This document shows, piece after piece, positions 16,428 through 25,865 of a DNA stretch of 64,000 nt. The stretch comes from Ga0077560 sp046330395 (GTDB taxonomy: Bacteria > Actinomycetota > Thermoleophilia > Miltoncostaeales > Miltoncostaeaceae): positions 1 through 64,000 of the forward strand of contig JAXLSS010000002.1 in assembly GCA_046330395.1 (NCBI GenBank). Reading direction: 5' to 3'. The position numbers and the translations under genes were made by a program. The notes beneath the pieces were generated by a model. That model worked only from the letters and a program-made list of their open reading frames with translations. It made no database searches and had not been told where the DNA came from. Position 1 is the first letter of the stretch. Each line of letters opens with the position of its first letter.

Positions 16428-17894
16428 CCGACCCCATCGCCACCCTCGCCCGGCACAATCCGGTGGACGAGACGGCCGTCTCCGGCGCGCGGCGCGACGC
16501 ACGGGGTTCGGCGGAGCTGGCGCGCATCATGGACACGCCGGTGCCGCGGCGCCTGCCGCGCGACGGGCGCCTGCGGCGCACCGCCAGCGTGCTGGCCGGG
16601 TGTCGCCGCTACCGCCGCGGCCGTCGGGGTGGTGGCCGTGCTGTTCCTGCACACCACACCGGGCCGGAAGGCCGCGTCGCAGCCGGCGGGCACGTGGGGC
16701 ATGCAGATGACGGTGCGGGTGACGACCGTGCCGGGCGGTCCCGGCCTGGATTCCGCAACGGCGTCGGCGGCCCGGATCCTGCAGGCGCGCATGGACGCCC
16801 GGCACTGGGATCAGGCCACGGCCGAGGTCGTCGCGGCCGGCACGGTGCGCGTCACCGTGCCCTGGGCGCAGAGCGTCTGGCAGATCGACGGGATCACCTC
16901 CTCCACGCGGTTCGAGTTGCTCGACTCCGGCAAGGGGGTGATCGCCACCTCCGAAACGGACCCGCTGTGGTTCCGTCATCTCCACGGGGCGCCGGGCTCG
17001 GCCTGGTACCTCCTCAGCCGCGACGGGCGCATGCTGCTCGATGGACCCCGTGCAAGACCTGGCTGGCCAACGCGAGCGGGAGTGCGGGTACGGCCGCAGA
17101 AGGGCGTGTCGCTGATCGTGACGGGGGTGAACCGCGCCTACGCCGTTGTGGGCGCCGATGCGGTGCGGGCGCACGGGGATCAGATCGAAGCTGTGACCTG
17201 GACCGGTTCACGTGAACTGATGGTCGAGACCTCCCTTCCCCTGACAGGACCGCTGTGGTTGGCGGAACAGAGCACGTCGGGCCGTCCATGGGTGGTCGCG
17301 ACGATCGCCGCCACGTCCTCCCCGTCCACGACCACGCGCCTGCGCATGGCGCCGGCCCAGGGCTTCTTCGGTCCGGCAATCGCGCAGGAACTGGCGGGCG
17401 GCGCTGCGGATGCCGAACTGACCCGCGTGGGCGCGGGATGGTACGGCGAACCGCCCGCTCGGCGGGGCGAACGGATCACACCTCCGACTCAGGTCGGGAA
17501 GGCGCTCATGCAGAGCCGTGCGCCGCGGAGCAGCGTGCTGCGGGTGTTGCGGGAGCTCAAGTCCGGGGCCGAGGTGTGGGAGGGCGTGGCCCGCGGAGGT
17601 GACTCCGTCGCCGTCGCCACGATCCCCGGGTCCAACCAGGTGGCGATCACCCTGGGATGCCAGCTCGGGCCAGAGCATCGTGTGATGCTGCGCTGCCGCC
17701 TCAATCGTGGGGAGTGGATCTTCGGTCGCGTGGCGCCGGGGGTCGCCTCCGTCCAGGCGCGCACGCTCGGTGAGGAGACGACGCTCGGAATGGTCCGGAA
17801 CGGGTGGTTCGCCGTGCCCCGGCCGCGACGCGACGCCCACATCGCCATCGACGCGTTGGACGCGAACGGCAAGGTGCTGGCCACCCTGCCGTGA
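16424..17894 (+). pseudogene. Membrane-anchored anti-sigma-like protein with SecD P1-like domain, one frameshift
   Basis: The N-terminal cytoplasmic part (MTDPIATLARHNPVDE) reads from ATG 16424. At about 16600 the frame must shift by one base (an extra T after GCCGGG) to read the membrane helix VAATAAAVGVVAVLFL and the extracytoplasmic part to the stop at 17894. That part contains a SecD/SecDF P1-head-like segment (ATASAARILQARMDARHW, then GTVRVTVP). The position next to the sigma gene suggests an anti-sigma factor that senses something outside the cell. I infer that the shift is a sequence error or a recent mutation. Confidence 0.65.
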
Positions 17895-17898
17895 TTGC

Positions 17899-18612
17899 CT
17901 ACAGAGCCGTGGCGGTGCGCTCGGTGATGATGAAGGTGAGCATCCCGTCGGTGGGCCGCACCAGGCCGGCCGGCAGTTCCGGGTCGCCGGCGATCGCGCG
18001 GGCCACCACCTCGGCCTTCTCGGGGTCGTCGGCCACGAACAACACCCGGCCGGCGGCGCACAGCACCGCCAGGGTCATCGACACGCGCCAGGGCTGCGGC
18101 ATCTCCGGGCGGTGCACGGGCACCATCCAGCGGTCGGTGATCGCCAGCTCCGGGGCGCCCGGGAACAGCGAGGCGGTGTGCCCGTCCGGGCCCAGGCCCA
18201 GCAGCACCATGTCCAGACGGGGAGGGTCCTGCCCGGGGAAGGCGGCGCGCAGGTCGCGCTCGGCGGCGTCGGCACCCTCCTGGGGCGGCAGCTCGCCGGG
18301 GATGCGGTGCACGAGCCCCTCCGGGAACCCGGTGCGCACCAGCAGCGCCTCACGCACCATGCGGTAGTTGCTGCCCGGGTCGTCCGGGGGCACACAGCGC
18401 TCGTCGCCGAAGAACAGCCGCATGCGCACGAAGGGCAGGCAGCGCGAGCCCAGATGCTGGTACATGCTCTTCGGGGTGCTGCCGCCCGCCAGGGCGATGG
18501 TGGCCGGGCGCTGCGGCGTGGCGGCGATGGCCAGCTCCTCCACGCGCTCGGCCGCGGCGTCGGCCAGCGCGATGCCGTCGGGCACCACCACCACCTCGGG
18601 CGCGCCGGTCAT
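17899..18612 (-). CDS. pgl: 6-phosphogluconolactonase
   Basis: A 237-aa NagB/DevB-type lactonase that hydrolyses 6-phosphogluconolactone in the oxidative pentose-phosphate pathway. Markers: ATIALAGGSTPKSMYQHLG, RLFFGDERCVPPDDPGSNY and LLGLGPDGHTASLFPG. The last gene of the tkt-pgi-gnd-zwf-opcA-pgl operon, coupled to opcA by an ATGA overlap. It ends 4 bases from the convergent anti-sigma-like gene. Confidence 0.95.
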   Translation of the reverse strand: MTGAPEVVVVPDGIALADAAAERVEELAIAATPQRPATIALAGGSTPKSMYQHLGSRCLPFVRMRLFFGDERCVPPDDPGSNYRMVREALLVRTGFPEGLVHRIPGELPPQEGADAAERDLRAAFPGQDPPRLDMVLLGLGPDGHTASLFPGAPELAITDRWMVPVHRPEMPQPWRVSMTLAVLCAAGRVLFVADDPEKAEVVARAIAGDPELPAGLVRPTDGMLTFIITERTATAL

Positions 18613-19637
18613 CGGTTGGCCACCTCACGCGCCAGCGGCAGCGCCCGCTCGAACGGCAGGTCGCGGCGCTGGTACTCCAGCTCACCGGCCAGCAGCGTGG
18701 TGCGGTCGGGGAACGGCAGGGGCATCACCCGGCGCCGCGGCCGCTCGAACGGGGACGACACCACCACGGCGGCGGTGCTGCGGTCGGGGTAGCGCTCCAG
18801 GGTGAGCTGGCGCCCGGCCAGTGACTCCAGCCGCATGGCGGCGATGCCGCCGTCGGTCTGGCCGCGGCGTGGCATCAGCTCCACGTGCAGGCGCTCGCCC
18901 AGGGTGTCGCGCAGCCACCCGGCCAGCAGGTACGCCTCCACGGTGGGACGCTCACCCGTGAACCAGATCTCCGCCACGCCGCCCTGGCGCAGCTTCTCCA
19001 CGTGCTCCACGTCCACCACCTGGTTCACCAGCTGGCGCCACGGGGTGAGCTGCGCCCACGCCAGGTCGGTCAGCGCCGGCCCGGCCCCGGCGGTCTCGAT
19101 GAGCTGGTCCACCGCCACCACCGGGTCGTCGCAGCGGCTGGACTCCGTGATGAGCCGGTCGGCGCGCTTGATGATCTGGGGCAGCATGGCGTCGTGCATG
19201 TCGGGGGGCCCGGGCCACCAGACGAACACGGGCAGATCGGGGCGCAGCAGGGAACGCACCGCGCTGGCCGCGCCGTCCATGGACCTGCCGTGCAGGGTGA
19301 GCCGCACCAGCTCCACGCGGGAGGGGCGCTTGGCGCCGCCGAACACCTGGGCGCGGGCCTCGATGTGGGCGTCGATGCCCTCACCGCCGGCCGCGCGCTC
19401 CACCACGATGGCCCGTGAGGGCTGGTGGTCGCGCAGGGCCTCGATGCCGGCCTCCACCTCGTTGGCGTCCTCCGAGCGCGCCACGGCCACCAGGTTGAGC
19501 ACCCCGGCGCTGGTGAGCGGCTGCCCGTCGGCGTCCAGCGGCTGCAGCCGCGTGAGGCGGTCGGCAAGGTGGGCCACCGAGTCGACGTGGCCGTCCCACT
19601 CGGTGGGTGGCGCGGGGGGTGGGGTGGCGGTGCTCAC
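18609..19637 (-). CDS. opcA: Glucose-6-phosphate dehydrogenase assembly protein OpcA
   Basis: A 342-aa OpcA protein, an actinobacterial and cyanobacterial partner needed for full activity of glucose-6-phosphate dehydrogenase. Family segments are RAIVV, HIEARAQVFGG, LPVFVWWPGPP and VAEIWFTGERPTVEAYLLAGWL. GTG 19637 overlaps the zwf stop as GTGA, which fits the rest of the operon; GTG 19649 would add four residues. The gene order zwf-opcA-pgl is the classic one. Confidence 0.93.
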   Translation of the reverse strand: MSTATPPPAPPTEWDGHVDSVAHLADRLTRLQPLDADGQPLTSAGVLNLVAVARSEDANEVEAGIEALRDHQPSRAIVVERAAGGEGIDAHIEARAQVFGGAKRPSRVELVRLTLHGRSMDGAASAVRSLLRPDLPVFVWWPGPPDMHDAMLPQIIKRADRLITESSRCDDPVVAVDQLIETAGAGPALTDLAWAQLTPWRQLVNQVVDVEHVEKLRQGGVAEIWFTGERPTVEAYLLAGWLRDTLGERLHVELMPRRGQTDGGIAAMRLESLAGRQLTLERYPDRSTAAVVVSSPFERPRRRVMPLPFPDRTTLLAGELEYQRRDLPFERALPLAREVANR

Positions 19638-21187
19638 AGCCGCCGCCACTCCCGGCCGTCACGCGCCAGCAGCTCGTCGGCGGCCTCGGGGCCCCAGGTG
19701 CCGGCCTCGTAGTTGGGCGCGCCGATGGGCGTCTCCCGCCACGCCTCCAGCAGCTCCTCCACGATCTCCCACGCCCGCTCCACCTCGTCCCAGCGTGCGA
19801 ACAGCGTGGAGTCGCCGATGAGCGCGTCCAGCAGCAGCCGCTCGTATGCCTCGGCGGAGGGCTTGAGGAACGAGCTGCCGTACTGGAAGTCCATGCTGAC
19901 GGTGCGGATGTCCACCGCGGGCCCGGGCACCTTGGCCGCGAACTTCAGCGATGCGCCCTCGTCCGGCTGGATGCGCATGGTGAGCTGGTTGGGCACCACC
20001 GCGTCCACCTGGGTGTTGGCGAACGGCAGGTGCGGCGCCGGCCGGAACTGGATGGCCACCTCGGTGGTGCGCTTGGGCAGCCGCTTGCCGGTGCGCAGGT
20101 AGAACGGCGTGCCCGCCCAGCGCCAGTTGTCGATGTCCAGGCGCATGGCCACGTAGGTCTCGGTGTTGGAGTGCGGGTCCACGCCCTGCTCATCGTGGTA
20201 GGCGGGCACCGGCTCGCCCCCGATGAACCCGGCCGCGTACTGGCCGCGCACGGTGACGTCGTCCACGTCCTCGCGCCGGATGGGGGTGACGGCGCGCAGC
20301 ACCTTCACCTTCTCGTCGTGCACGTCGCGGCTCTCGAAGCGGGCGGGTGGCTCCATGGCGATGATGGACAGCACCTGGAAGATGTGGTTCTGCACGATGT
20401 CGCGCATCGCGCCGCTCTTGTCGTAGTAGCCCCCGCGGGTCTCCACGCCAAGCTCCTCGGCCACGGTGATCTGCACGTGGTCGATGTAGCGCCGGTTCCA
20501 CAGCGGCTCGAAGATGGAGTTGGCGAACCGCAGCACCAACAGGTTCTGGACGGTCTCCTTCCCCAGGTAGTGGTCGATGCGGTAGACCTGGCTCTCCTTG
20601 AACACGGCCTCCACGCGCGCGTTGAGCTGGCGGGCGGTGTCCAGGTCGGTGCCGAACGGCTTCTCGATCACCAGGCGGCTGAAGTTGCCATCGGCCTCGG
20701 AGTTGATGCCGGCCTTGCCGAGCTGCTCGGCGATGACCGGGAAGAAGTCCGGGGCGGTGGCCAGGTAGCACAGCCGGTTGCCGCGGGTGCCCGAGTCGGC
20801 GTCGGCCTGCTTGAGCAGGTCGTGCAGCTCGCTGAACTTGTCCGGCTCGTCGAACCCGGCCGAGATGTAGTGCAGCCGGCGGGCGAAACCGGCCCACACC
20901 TCCTCGTCCACCTCGCCGGAGCGGCTGTTGGCGTTCACCGCCTTCTTCATCTCCTCGCGGAACTGGTCGTCGTTCCACTCGGTGCGGGCGAAGCCCACGA
21001 TCACCATCTCCGGCGGCAGCAGCTGCTGCATGGCCAGGTTGTAGAGCGCCGGCATGAGCTTGCGGTGCGTGAGGTCACCCGAGGCGCCGAAGATCACCAC
21101 CGCCGCGGGCGCGGGGGTGCGTGACAGGCGCGCGCCCAGGTCGAACGGCGGCGCCGCCTGCGCCGCCGGACCCGCCGTGCTGGTCAC
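19634..21187 (-). CDS. zwf: Glucose-6-phosphate 1-dehydrogenase
   Basis: A 517-aa enzyme, full length for the family, that oxidises glucose-6-phosphate to the lactone with NADP. The dinucleotide site is VVIFGASGDLTHRKLMPALY and the active-site signature is YRIDHYLGKETVQN; the EKPFG motif is also present. The GTG start overlaps the gnd stop by four bases. The upstream and downstream neighbours provide the rest of the oxidative branch. Confidence 0.97.
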   Translation of the reverse strand: MTSTAGPAAQAAPPFDLGARLSRTPAPAAVVIFGASGDLTHRKLMPALYNLAMQQLLPPEMVIVGFARTEWNDDQFREEMKKAVNANSRSGEVDEEVWAGFARRLHYISAGFDEPDKFSELHDLLKQADADSGTRGNRLCYLATAPDFFPVIAEQLGKAGINSEADGNFSRLVIEKPFGTDLDTARQLNARVEAVFKESQVYRIDHYLGKETVQNLLVLRFANSIFEPLWNRRYIDHVQITVAEELGVETRGGYYDKSGAMRDIVQNHIFQVLSIIAMEPPARFESRDVHDEKVKVLRAVTPIRREDVDDVTVRGQYAAGFIGGEPVPAYHDEQGVDPHSNTETYVAMRLDIDNWRWAGTPFYLRTGKRLPKRTTEVAIQFRPAPHLPFANTQVDAVVPNQLTMRIQPDEGASLKFAAKVPGPAVDIRTVSMDFQYGSSFLKPSAEAYERLLLDALIGDSTLFARWDEVERAWEIVEELLEAWRETPIGAPNYEAGTWGPEAADELLARDGREWRRL

Positions 21188-22083
21188 GAGTGCTTCACCG
21201 CGTGACCGCCGAACTCACGGCGCAGCGCCGCCACCACCTTGGCCGTGAAGCTCTCGTCCTGGCGGCTGCGGAAGCGCTCGATCAGCGACAGGGTGATGAT
21301 GGGCGCCGGCACGTCGGTGTCGATGGCCGCCTTGACGGTCCACCGGCCCTCGCCGGAGTCCTCCACGTAGTCCTTCAGCGAGGCCAGGTCGGGTTCCCGC
21401 TTCAGCGCCGCCGCGGCCAGGTCGAGCAGCCACGAGCGGATGACGGTGCCGTGGCGCCAGGCCTCGGTCACGTCGGCCAGGTTGAGGTTGAACTCGGAGG
21501 CCTTGCAGATCTCGATGCCCTCGGCGTACGCCTGCATCAGCCCGTACTCGATGCCGTTGTGCACCATCTTGGTGAAGTGCCCGGCCCCGCTGGCCCCGGC
21601 GTGCACCAGGCCGCCGTCCTTGGGGATCAGCACCTCCAGCAGCGGCTTGACGTGCGCGAAGGCGTCGTCGGGGCCGCCCACCATGATCCCGAAGCCCTCG
21701 GTGAGCCCCCAGATGCCGCCGCTCACCCCGATGTCCAGGAACTTCAGGCCCTTCGCGGCGGCCTCGGCGGCGTGCCGCTGGCTGTCGCGGAAGTTGGAGT
21801 TGCCGCCGTCGATCACGATGTCGCCCGGTTCCAGCACCTCGAACAGCTGCTGCAGCACGTGCTCGGTGACGTCGCCGGAGGGCACCATGGCCCAGGCGAT
21901 GCGCGGCGAGTCGTGCAGCGCGCCCGGGATCTGCTCGATGGAGACGGGCCCGTCGGCCCCCCTGTCCTTCACCGCCTCGGGGGTGGTCCCGGGGTCGGAC
22001 ACCACCACTCGGTGTCCCGCGGCGGTGAGCCGCCCGGTGAGACCGGCGCCCATCCGGCCGAAGCCGATCATCGCGAGTTCCAC
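21184..22083 (-). CDS. gnd: 6-phosphogluconate dehydrogenase, decarboxylating (short GndA type)
   Basis: A 299-aa enzyme that turns 6-phosphogluconate into ribulose-5-phosphate and CO2. Short (about 300 aa) members of this family often prefer NAD. The N-terminal motif is MIGFGRMGAGLTGRL, the substrate loop is IVIDGGNSNFRDS, and the catalytic region reads HFTKMVHNGIEYGLMQAYAEG. Its insertion between pgi and zwf puts the whole oxidative branch on one transcript. Confidence 0.93.
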   Translation of the reverse strand: MELAMIGFGRMGAGLTGRLTAAGHRVVVSDPGTTPEAVKDRGADGPVSIEQIPGALHDSPRIAWAMVPSGDVTEHVLQQLFEVLEPGDIVIDGGNSNFRDSQRHAAEAAAKGLKFLDIGVSGGIWGLTEGFGIMVGGPDDAFAHVKPLLEVLIPKDGGLVHAGASGAGHFTKMVHNGIEYGLMQAYAEGIEICKASEFNLNLADVTEAWRHGTVIRSWLLDLAAAALKREPDLASLKDYVEDSGEGRWTVKAAIDTDVPAPIITLSLIERFRSRQDESFTAKVVAALRREFGGHAVKHS

Positions 22084-22110
22084 GGTGCCTCCTTGGGGGT
22101 CAGGGGGAAG

Positions 22111-23709
22111 TCAGCGCTTCTTTGGTGAGTGGGCCACGGCCCGGGCGATGGCGGCGATGCCGGCCACCGGATCCGTGCCGATGTCGATGCGCGCCAGGCG
22201 TCGCCCGCGGTCGCGCAGTGCCTGCGCATCGCCGATCGCCTGTGCCGCCTTGAGCTGTCCGAACGTCCACGGCCGTCCCGGCACCGGCGTGTCCACCGGG
22301 TCGGTGGTGATGAGCTGCATGCACACCACCGTGTTCGGGCCACCCTTGTGCAGCTGGCCGGTGGAGTGCAGGAACCGCGGGCCGTACCCGAACGTGGTGG
22401 TGGCCCCGGTCTTGGCGCGGATGGCCCGGCGCAGGTCGGCGGCCGCCCGGTCACACGCCGGTGAGCCGTGGCAGAACGCCTGGATTGCCAGGTAGTCGCC
22501 GGGTTTCAGCGAGGCCACCAACCCCAGGGCGCCCTCGGTACCCGTCTCCCGCTCGTCCGTGGGCGGGCGGCCGGCCTCGATGTCGCCCAGCACCTTCACG
22601 GTGACGTCCTTGGCCGCCTGCACGTCCGGCTGGTCGAAGGGGTTGACGCCCAGCACGCTGCCGGCGGCCGCGGTGGCCACCTCCCAGGTCATGAACACCG
22701 CCCCCAGGTCCACCGTCTCCGGAACGTCCATCACCACCACGGGGTGCCCGGCGGCCTCCAGTGCCGCCACGTCCTGGTCCAGCTCGCCGGTGATGCGGTG
22801 GTACACGAACACCCGGTCGGGTCCGTAGTCGCCGGGCAGCCCGCCGGGCTCCTCGGCCACGGGCACCAGCCCGGTGCCCTGCTTGCCCAGGCTCTCGGCC
22901 ACCAGCTGCTCCACCCACAGGCCCAGGGGCGAGAGGGGCGGGTCCACCAGCAGGCTCACCTTGTCGCGACCCGCGCGCCCCAGGGCCCCCAGGGCCACGC
23001 CCAGCCGCACCGCCTCGTCGTCGGCCAGCGCCGCCTGGGCCCGGTCCAGCAGGGTGTCCAGCGGCACGCCCACCAGCGCCATGGGCAGCAGGCCGAACAG
23101 CGACAGGGCCGAGTAGCGGCCCCCGATGTCCGCGGGGTTCTCCAGCACCGCCCGGTAGCCCTGGGCGCGCGCCTGGGTGGCCAGCTTGGTGCCCGGGTCG
23201 GTGACGGCGATGAACCGGCGTCCCGCCTCCTCCTCGCCCAGCGCGCTCACCGCGCGGTCCCAGCAGTACTCCTGGAAGGTCAGCGGCTCCACCGTGGTGC
23301 CGCTCTTCGAGGCCACGATGAACACGGACGTGGCGGGGTCCACCGTGCCGGCCACCTCGGCCACCGTGGCGGGGTCGGTGGAGTCCAGCACCCGCAGCTG
23401 GATGCCCGACGGGCTGCCGAACGTGCGGCGCGTCACCTCGGGGCACAGGCTGCTGCCGCCCATGCCCAAAAGCACGGCGGTGGTGATGCCCTGGCGGTGG
23501 CAGTCGCGGGCGATGGCCTCCAGGCGGGGCACATGGCCGCGCATCTCCACCGGGGCCCGCAGCCAGCCCACCCACTTCACCGCCACGTCCCCGTGCTCGC
23601 CCCAGGCGGCGGCCTCGCCCGCGCGCAGCGTGGCGGGAAGGCCCGCCGTCACGGCGGACCGCCATGCCTCGTCGACCGCTGCCTGGTGGCTGCCGAAGCG
23701 CATCCTCAT
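22111..23709 (-). CDS. pgi: Glucose-6-phosphate isomerase
   Basis: A 532-aa protein with sugar-isomerase (SIS) domains like the isomerase part of actinobacterial Tal-Pgi proteins. Markers are LLGMGGSSLCPEV, FIVASKSGTTVEPLTFQEY and FIAVTDPGTKL in the first SIS domain, and PFDQPDVQAAKD and the C-terminal FLHSTGQLHKGGPN. It interconverts glucose-6-phosphate and fructose-6-phosphate. ATG 23709 has a GGAGGAGG ribosome site. In many relatives transaldolase is fused to or adjacent to this gene; no transaldolase is seen here. Confidence 0.88.
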   Translation of the reverse strand: MRMRFGSHQAAVDEAWRSAVTAGLPATLRAGEAAAWGEHGDVAVKWVGWLRAPVEMRGHVPRLEAIARDCHRQGITTAVLLGMGGSSLCPEVTRRTFGSPSGIQLRVLDSTDPATVAEVAGTVDPATSVFIVASKSGTTVEPLTFQEYCWDRAVSALGEEEAGRRFIAVTDPGTKLATQARAQGYRAVLENPADIGGRYSALSLFGLLPMALVGVPLDTLLDRAQAALADDEAVRLGVALGALGRAGRDKVSLLVDPPLSPLGLWVEQLVAESLGKQGTGLVPVAEEPGGLPGDYGPDRVFVYHRITGELDQDVAALEAAGHPVVVMDVPETVDLGAVFMTWEVATAAAGSVLGVNPFDQPDVQAAKDVTVKVLGDIEAGRPPTDERETGTEGALGLVASLKPGDYLAIQAFCHGSPACDRAAADLRRAIRAKTGATTTFGYGPRFLHSTGQLHKGGPNTVVCMQLITTDPVDTPVPGRPWTFGQLKAAQAIGDAQALRDRGRRLARIDIGTDPVAGIAAIARAVAHSPKKR

Positions 23710-23723
23710 GGTGGGGCCTCCTC

Positions 23724-25751
23724 CTACAACTGGGCGCGGGCCGCGTCGGCCACGGCCTGGGGGGTGATGCCGAGGAACTCCAGGGCCACCTCGCCGGGGG
23801 CGGACACGCCGAAGCGCTCGATCGCCACCACGCGGCCGGTGAGCCCGGTGAAGCGGTGCCAGCCCATGGGGGACGCCGCCTCCACCGCAACCCGCCGGGT
23901 CTGGGCCGCGGGCAGCACCGACTCCCGGTACTCCTCGGGCTGCTCCAGAAACAGCTCCCAGCAGGGCATGCTCACCACGCGGGCGTGCACGCCGTCGGCG
24001 GCCAGCAGGTCGGCGGCGGCCAGCGCGGTGTGCACCTCGGCGCCGGCGCTCATCAGGATGCAGTCGTCGCCCGGGCGCACCACGTACGCGCCCCGCGCCA
24101 CGTCGGCGGCCCAGTCCATGGTGGGCAGGCCCTGGCGGCTCAGCGCCAGCACGGTGGGCGCGTGGGTGCGCTCCAGCGCCACGGCCCACGCCGCGGCGGT
24201 CTCGGTGGCGTCGGCGGGCCGGATCACGGCCAGGCCGGGGATGGCCCGCAGGCCGGCCAGGTGCTCGATGGGCTGGTGGGTGGGGCCGTCCTCACCCAGG
24301 GCCACCGAGTCGTGGGTGTACACGAACACCGACGGCAGCCCCATCAGCGACGCCAACCGGATGGTGTTCTTCATGTAGTCCGAGAACTGCAGGAACGTGG
24401 AGCACACGGGCCGCAGGCCCCCGGAGGCCGCCAGCCCGTTGGTCACCGCGCCCATGGCGTGCTCGCGCACCCCGTAGCGGATGTTGCGCTCGCCGTAGTG
24501 GCCGGGCGCCACGTCGCCCGAGGCCTTCAGCGTGGTGGAGGTGCTGGTGGACAGGTCCGCGGCGCCCTGCACCAGCTCGGGCACCACCTCGGCCAGGGCG
24601 TTCATGACCGTGCCGGCGCTGGCGCGGGTGGCGATGGACTTGCCGGTCTCGAAGGTGGGCAGCGCGTCGCGCCAGCCGTCGGGCAGGCGGCGGGCCAGGC
24701 GCCGGTCAAGCTCGGCGGCCAGGCCGGGGTCGGCCGCCGCCCACGCGTCGCGCACCCGCTGCCAGGCCGCCTCCGCCTGCGCGCCGCGCTCCCGCAGGTG
24801 CCCCGCCCAGGCGGCCACCTCGTCGGGCACCAGGAACTGCGCGTCCTCGGGCCAGCCGTACGCGCGCTTGGTGAGCTTGACCTCTTCGTCGCCCAGCGGG
24901 GAGCCGTGGGCGGCGGAGCTGTCCTGCTTGTTGGGGGAGCCGAACCCGATGTGGGTGCGGCAGCGGATCAGCGTGGGCCGGCCGTCGGACACCGACGCCT
25001 CGGTCATGGCGCGGTCCAGCGCGTCCAGGTCGTTGCCGTCTTCCACGTGCAGCACGCGCCAGCCGCAGGCCGCGAAGCGCGCCTCCACGTCCTCGTCGAA
25101 GCTGAGGCTGGTGGGGCCGTCCAGGCTGATGTGGTTGTCGTCGTAGATGCCGATGAGCCGGTCCAGCCGCAGGTGCCCGGCAAGGGACGCGGCCTCGTGG
25201 CCGATGCCCTCCATCAGGTCGCCGTCGCTGCAGATGAACCAGGTGCGGTGGTCCACCACCTTCTGGCCCGGGCGGTTGAAGTGCGCCGCCATCATGCGCT
25301 CGGCCAGCGCGAAGCCCACTGCGTTGGCCACGCCCTGACCCAGGGGCCCGGTGGTGATCTCCACACCGGGGGTGTCGCCCAGCTCGGGGTGGCCCGGGGT
25401 CTCGGAGCCCAGCTGGCGGAACGCCTTGAGCTGCTCCATGGGCAGGTCGTAGCCGCTGAGGTGCAGCAGGCTGTACAGCAGCATCGAGGCATGCCCCGCG
25501 CTCAGCACGAAGCGGTCGCGGTTGGGCCACGCGGGGTTCGCCGGCGCGTGGCGCAGGTGCCGCGAGAACAGCATCCACGCCGCGGGGGCCAGGCCCATGG
25601 GGGCGCCCGGGTGGCCGCTGTTGGCGTGCTCCACGCCGTCGATCGACAGCGTGCGAACGGTGGTGACCACGAGCTGGTCGGGGGCGAGGTCGGTCGGCAC
25701 GCGCACCTTCAGGAATGGGTTGGATCGGCTGGCGCCGGAGTCTAGCGCCAT
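23724..25751 (-). CDS. tkt: Transketolase
   Basis: A 675-aa thiamine-diphosphate enzyme of the non-oxidative pentose-phosphate pathway. The ThDP motif GDGDLMEG...N is recognisable at CSDGDLMEGIGHEAASLAG with DDNHISLDG; the substrate histidines occur in ANSGHPGAPMG and AHGSPLG, and the C-terminal domain holds EHAMGAVTNGLA and HDSVALGEDGPTHQP. First gene of the operon, separated from pgi by 14 bases. Full length. Confidence 0.97.
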   Translation of the reverse strand: MALDSGASRSNPFLKVRVPTDLAPDQLVVTTVRTLSIDGVEHANSGHPGAPMGLAPAAWMLFSRHLRHAPANPAWPNRDRFVLSAGHASMLLYSLLHLSGYDLPMEQLKAFRQLGSETPGHPELGDTPGVEITTGPLGQGVANAVGFALAERMMAAHFNRPGQKVVDHRTWFICSDGDLMEGIGHEAASLAGHLRLDRLIGIYDDNHISLDGPTSLSFDEDVEARFAACGWRVLHVEDGNDLDALDRAMTEASVSDGRPTLIRCRTHIGFGSPNKQDSSAAHGSPLGDEEVKLTKRAYGWPEDAQFLVPDEVAAWAGHLRERGAQAEAAWQRVRDAWAAADPGLAAELDRRLARRLPDGWRDALPTFETGKSIATRASAGTVMNALAEVVPELVQGAADLSTSTSTTLKASGDVAPGHYGERNIRYGVREHAMGAVTNGLAASGGLRPVCSTFLQFSDYMKNTIRLASLMGLPSVFVYTHDSVALGEDGPTHQPIEHLAGLRAIPGLAVIRPADATETAAAWAVALERTHAPTVLALSRQGLPTMDWAADVARGAYVVRPGDDCILMSAGAEVHTALAAADLLAADGVHARVVSMPCWELFLEQPEEYRESVLPAAQTRRVAVEAASPMGWHRFTGLTGRVVAIERFGVSAPGEVALEFLGITPQAVADAARAQL

Positions 25752-25865
25752 GGGGAAACGGCCCCTTCGGGGACGGGATTACGGTCTTCCCGTTCCCGGG
25801 ACGCTCAATCCCTGGGCCGGGCGGCCGATCCCATAGGTAATGCGGCGAGTTCTCAGGAGCATTCG

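Noticed and set aside
15843..17215. Run-on of the ATPase frame to 17215
   Set aside because: After about 15745 the translation is Arg/Gly-rich nonsense and overlaps a real sigma factor gene in another frame; the natural C terminus is in a different frame ending at 15840.
19607..21124. A 505-aa plus-strand frame opposite zwf
   Set aside because: Val/His/Gln-rich shadow of a clear glucose-6-phosphate dehydrogenase gene.
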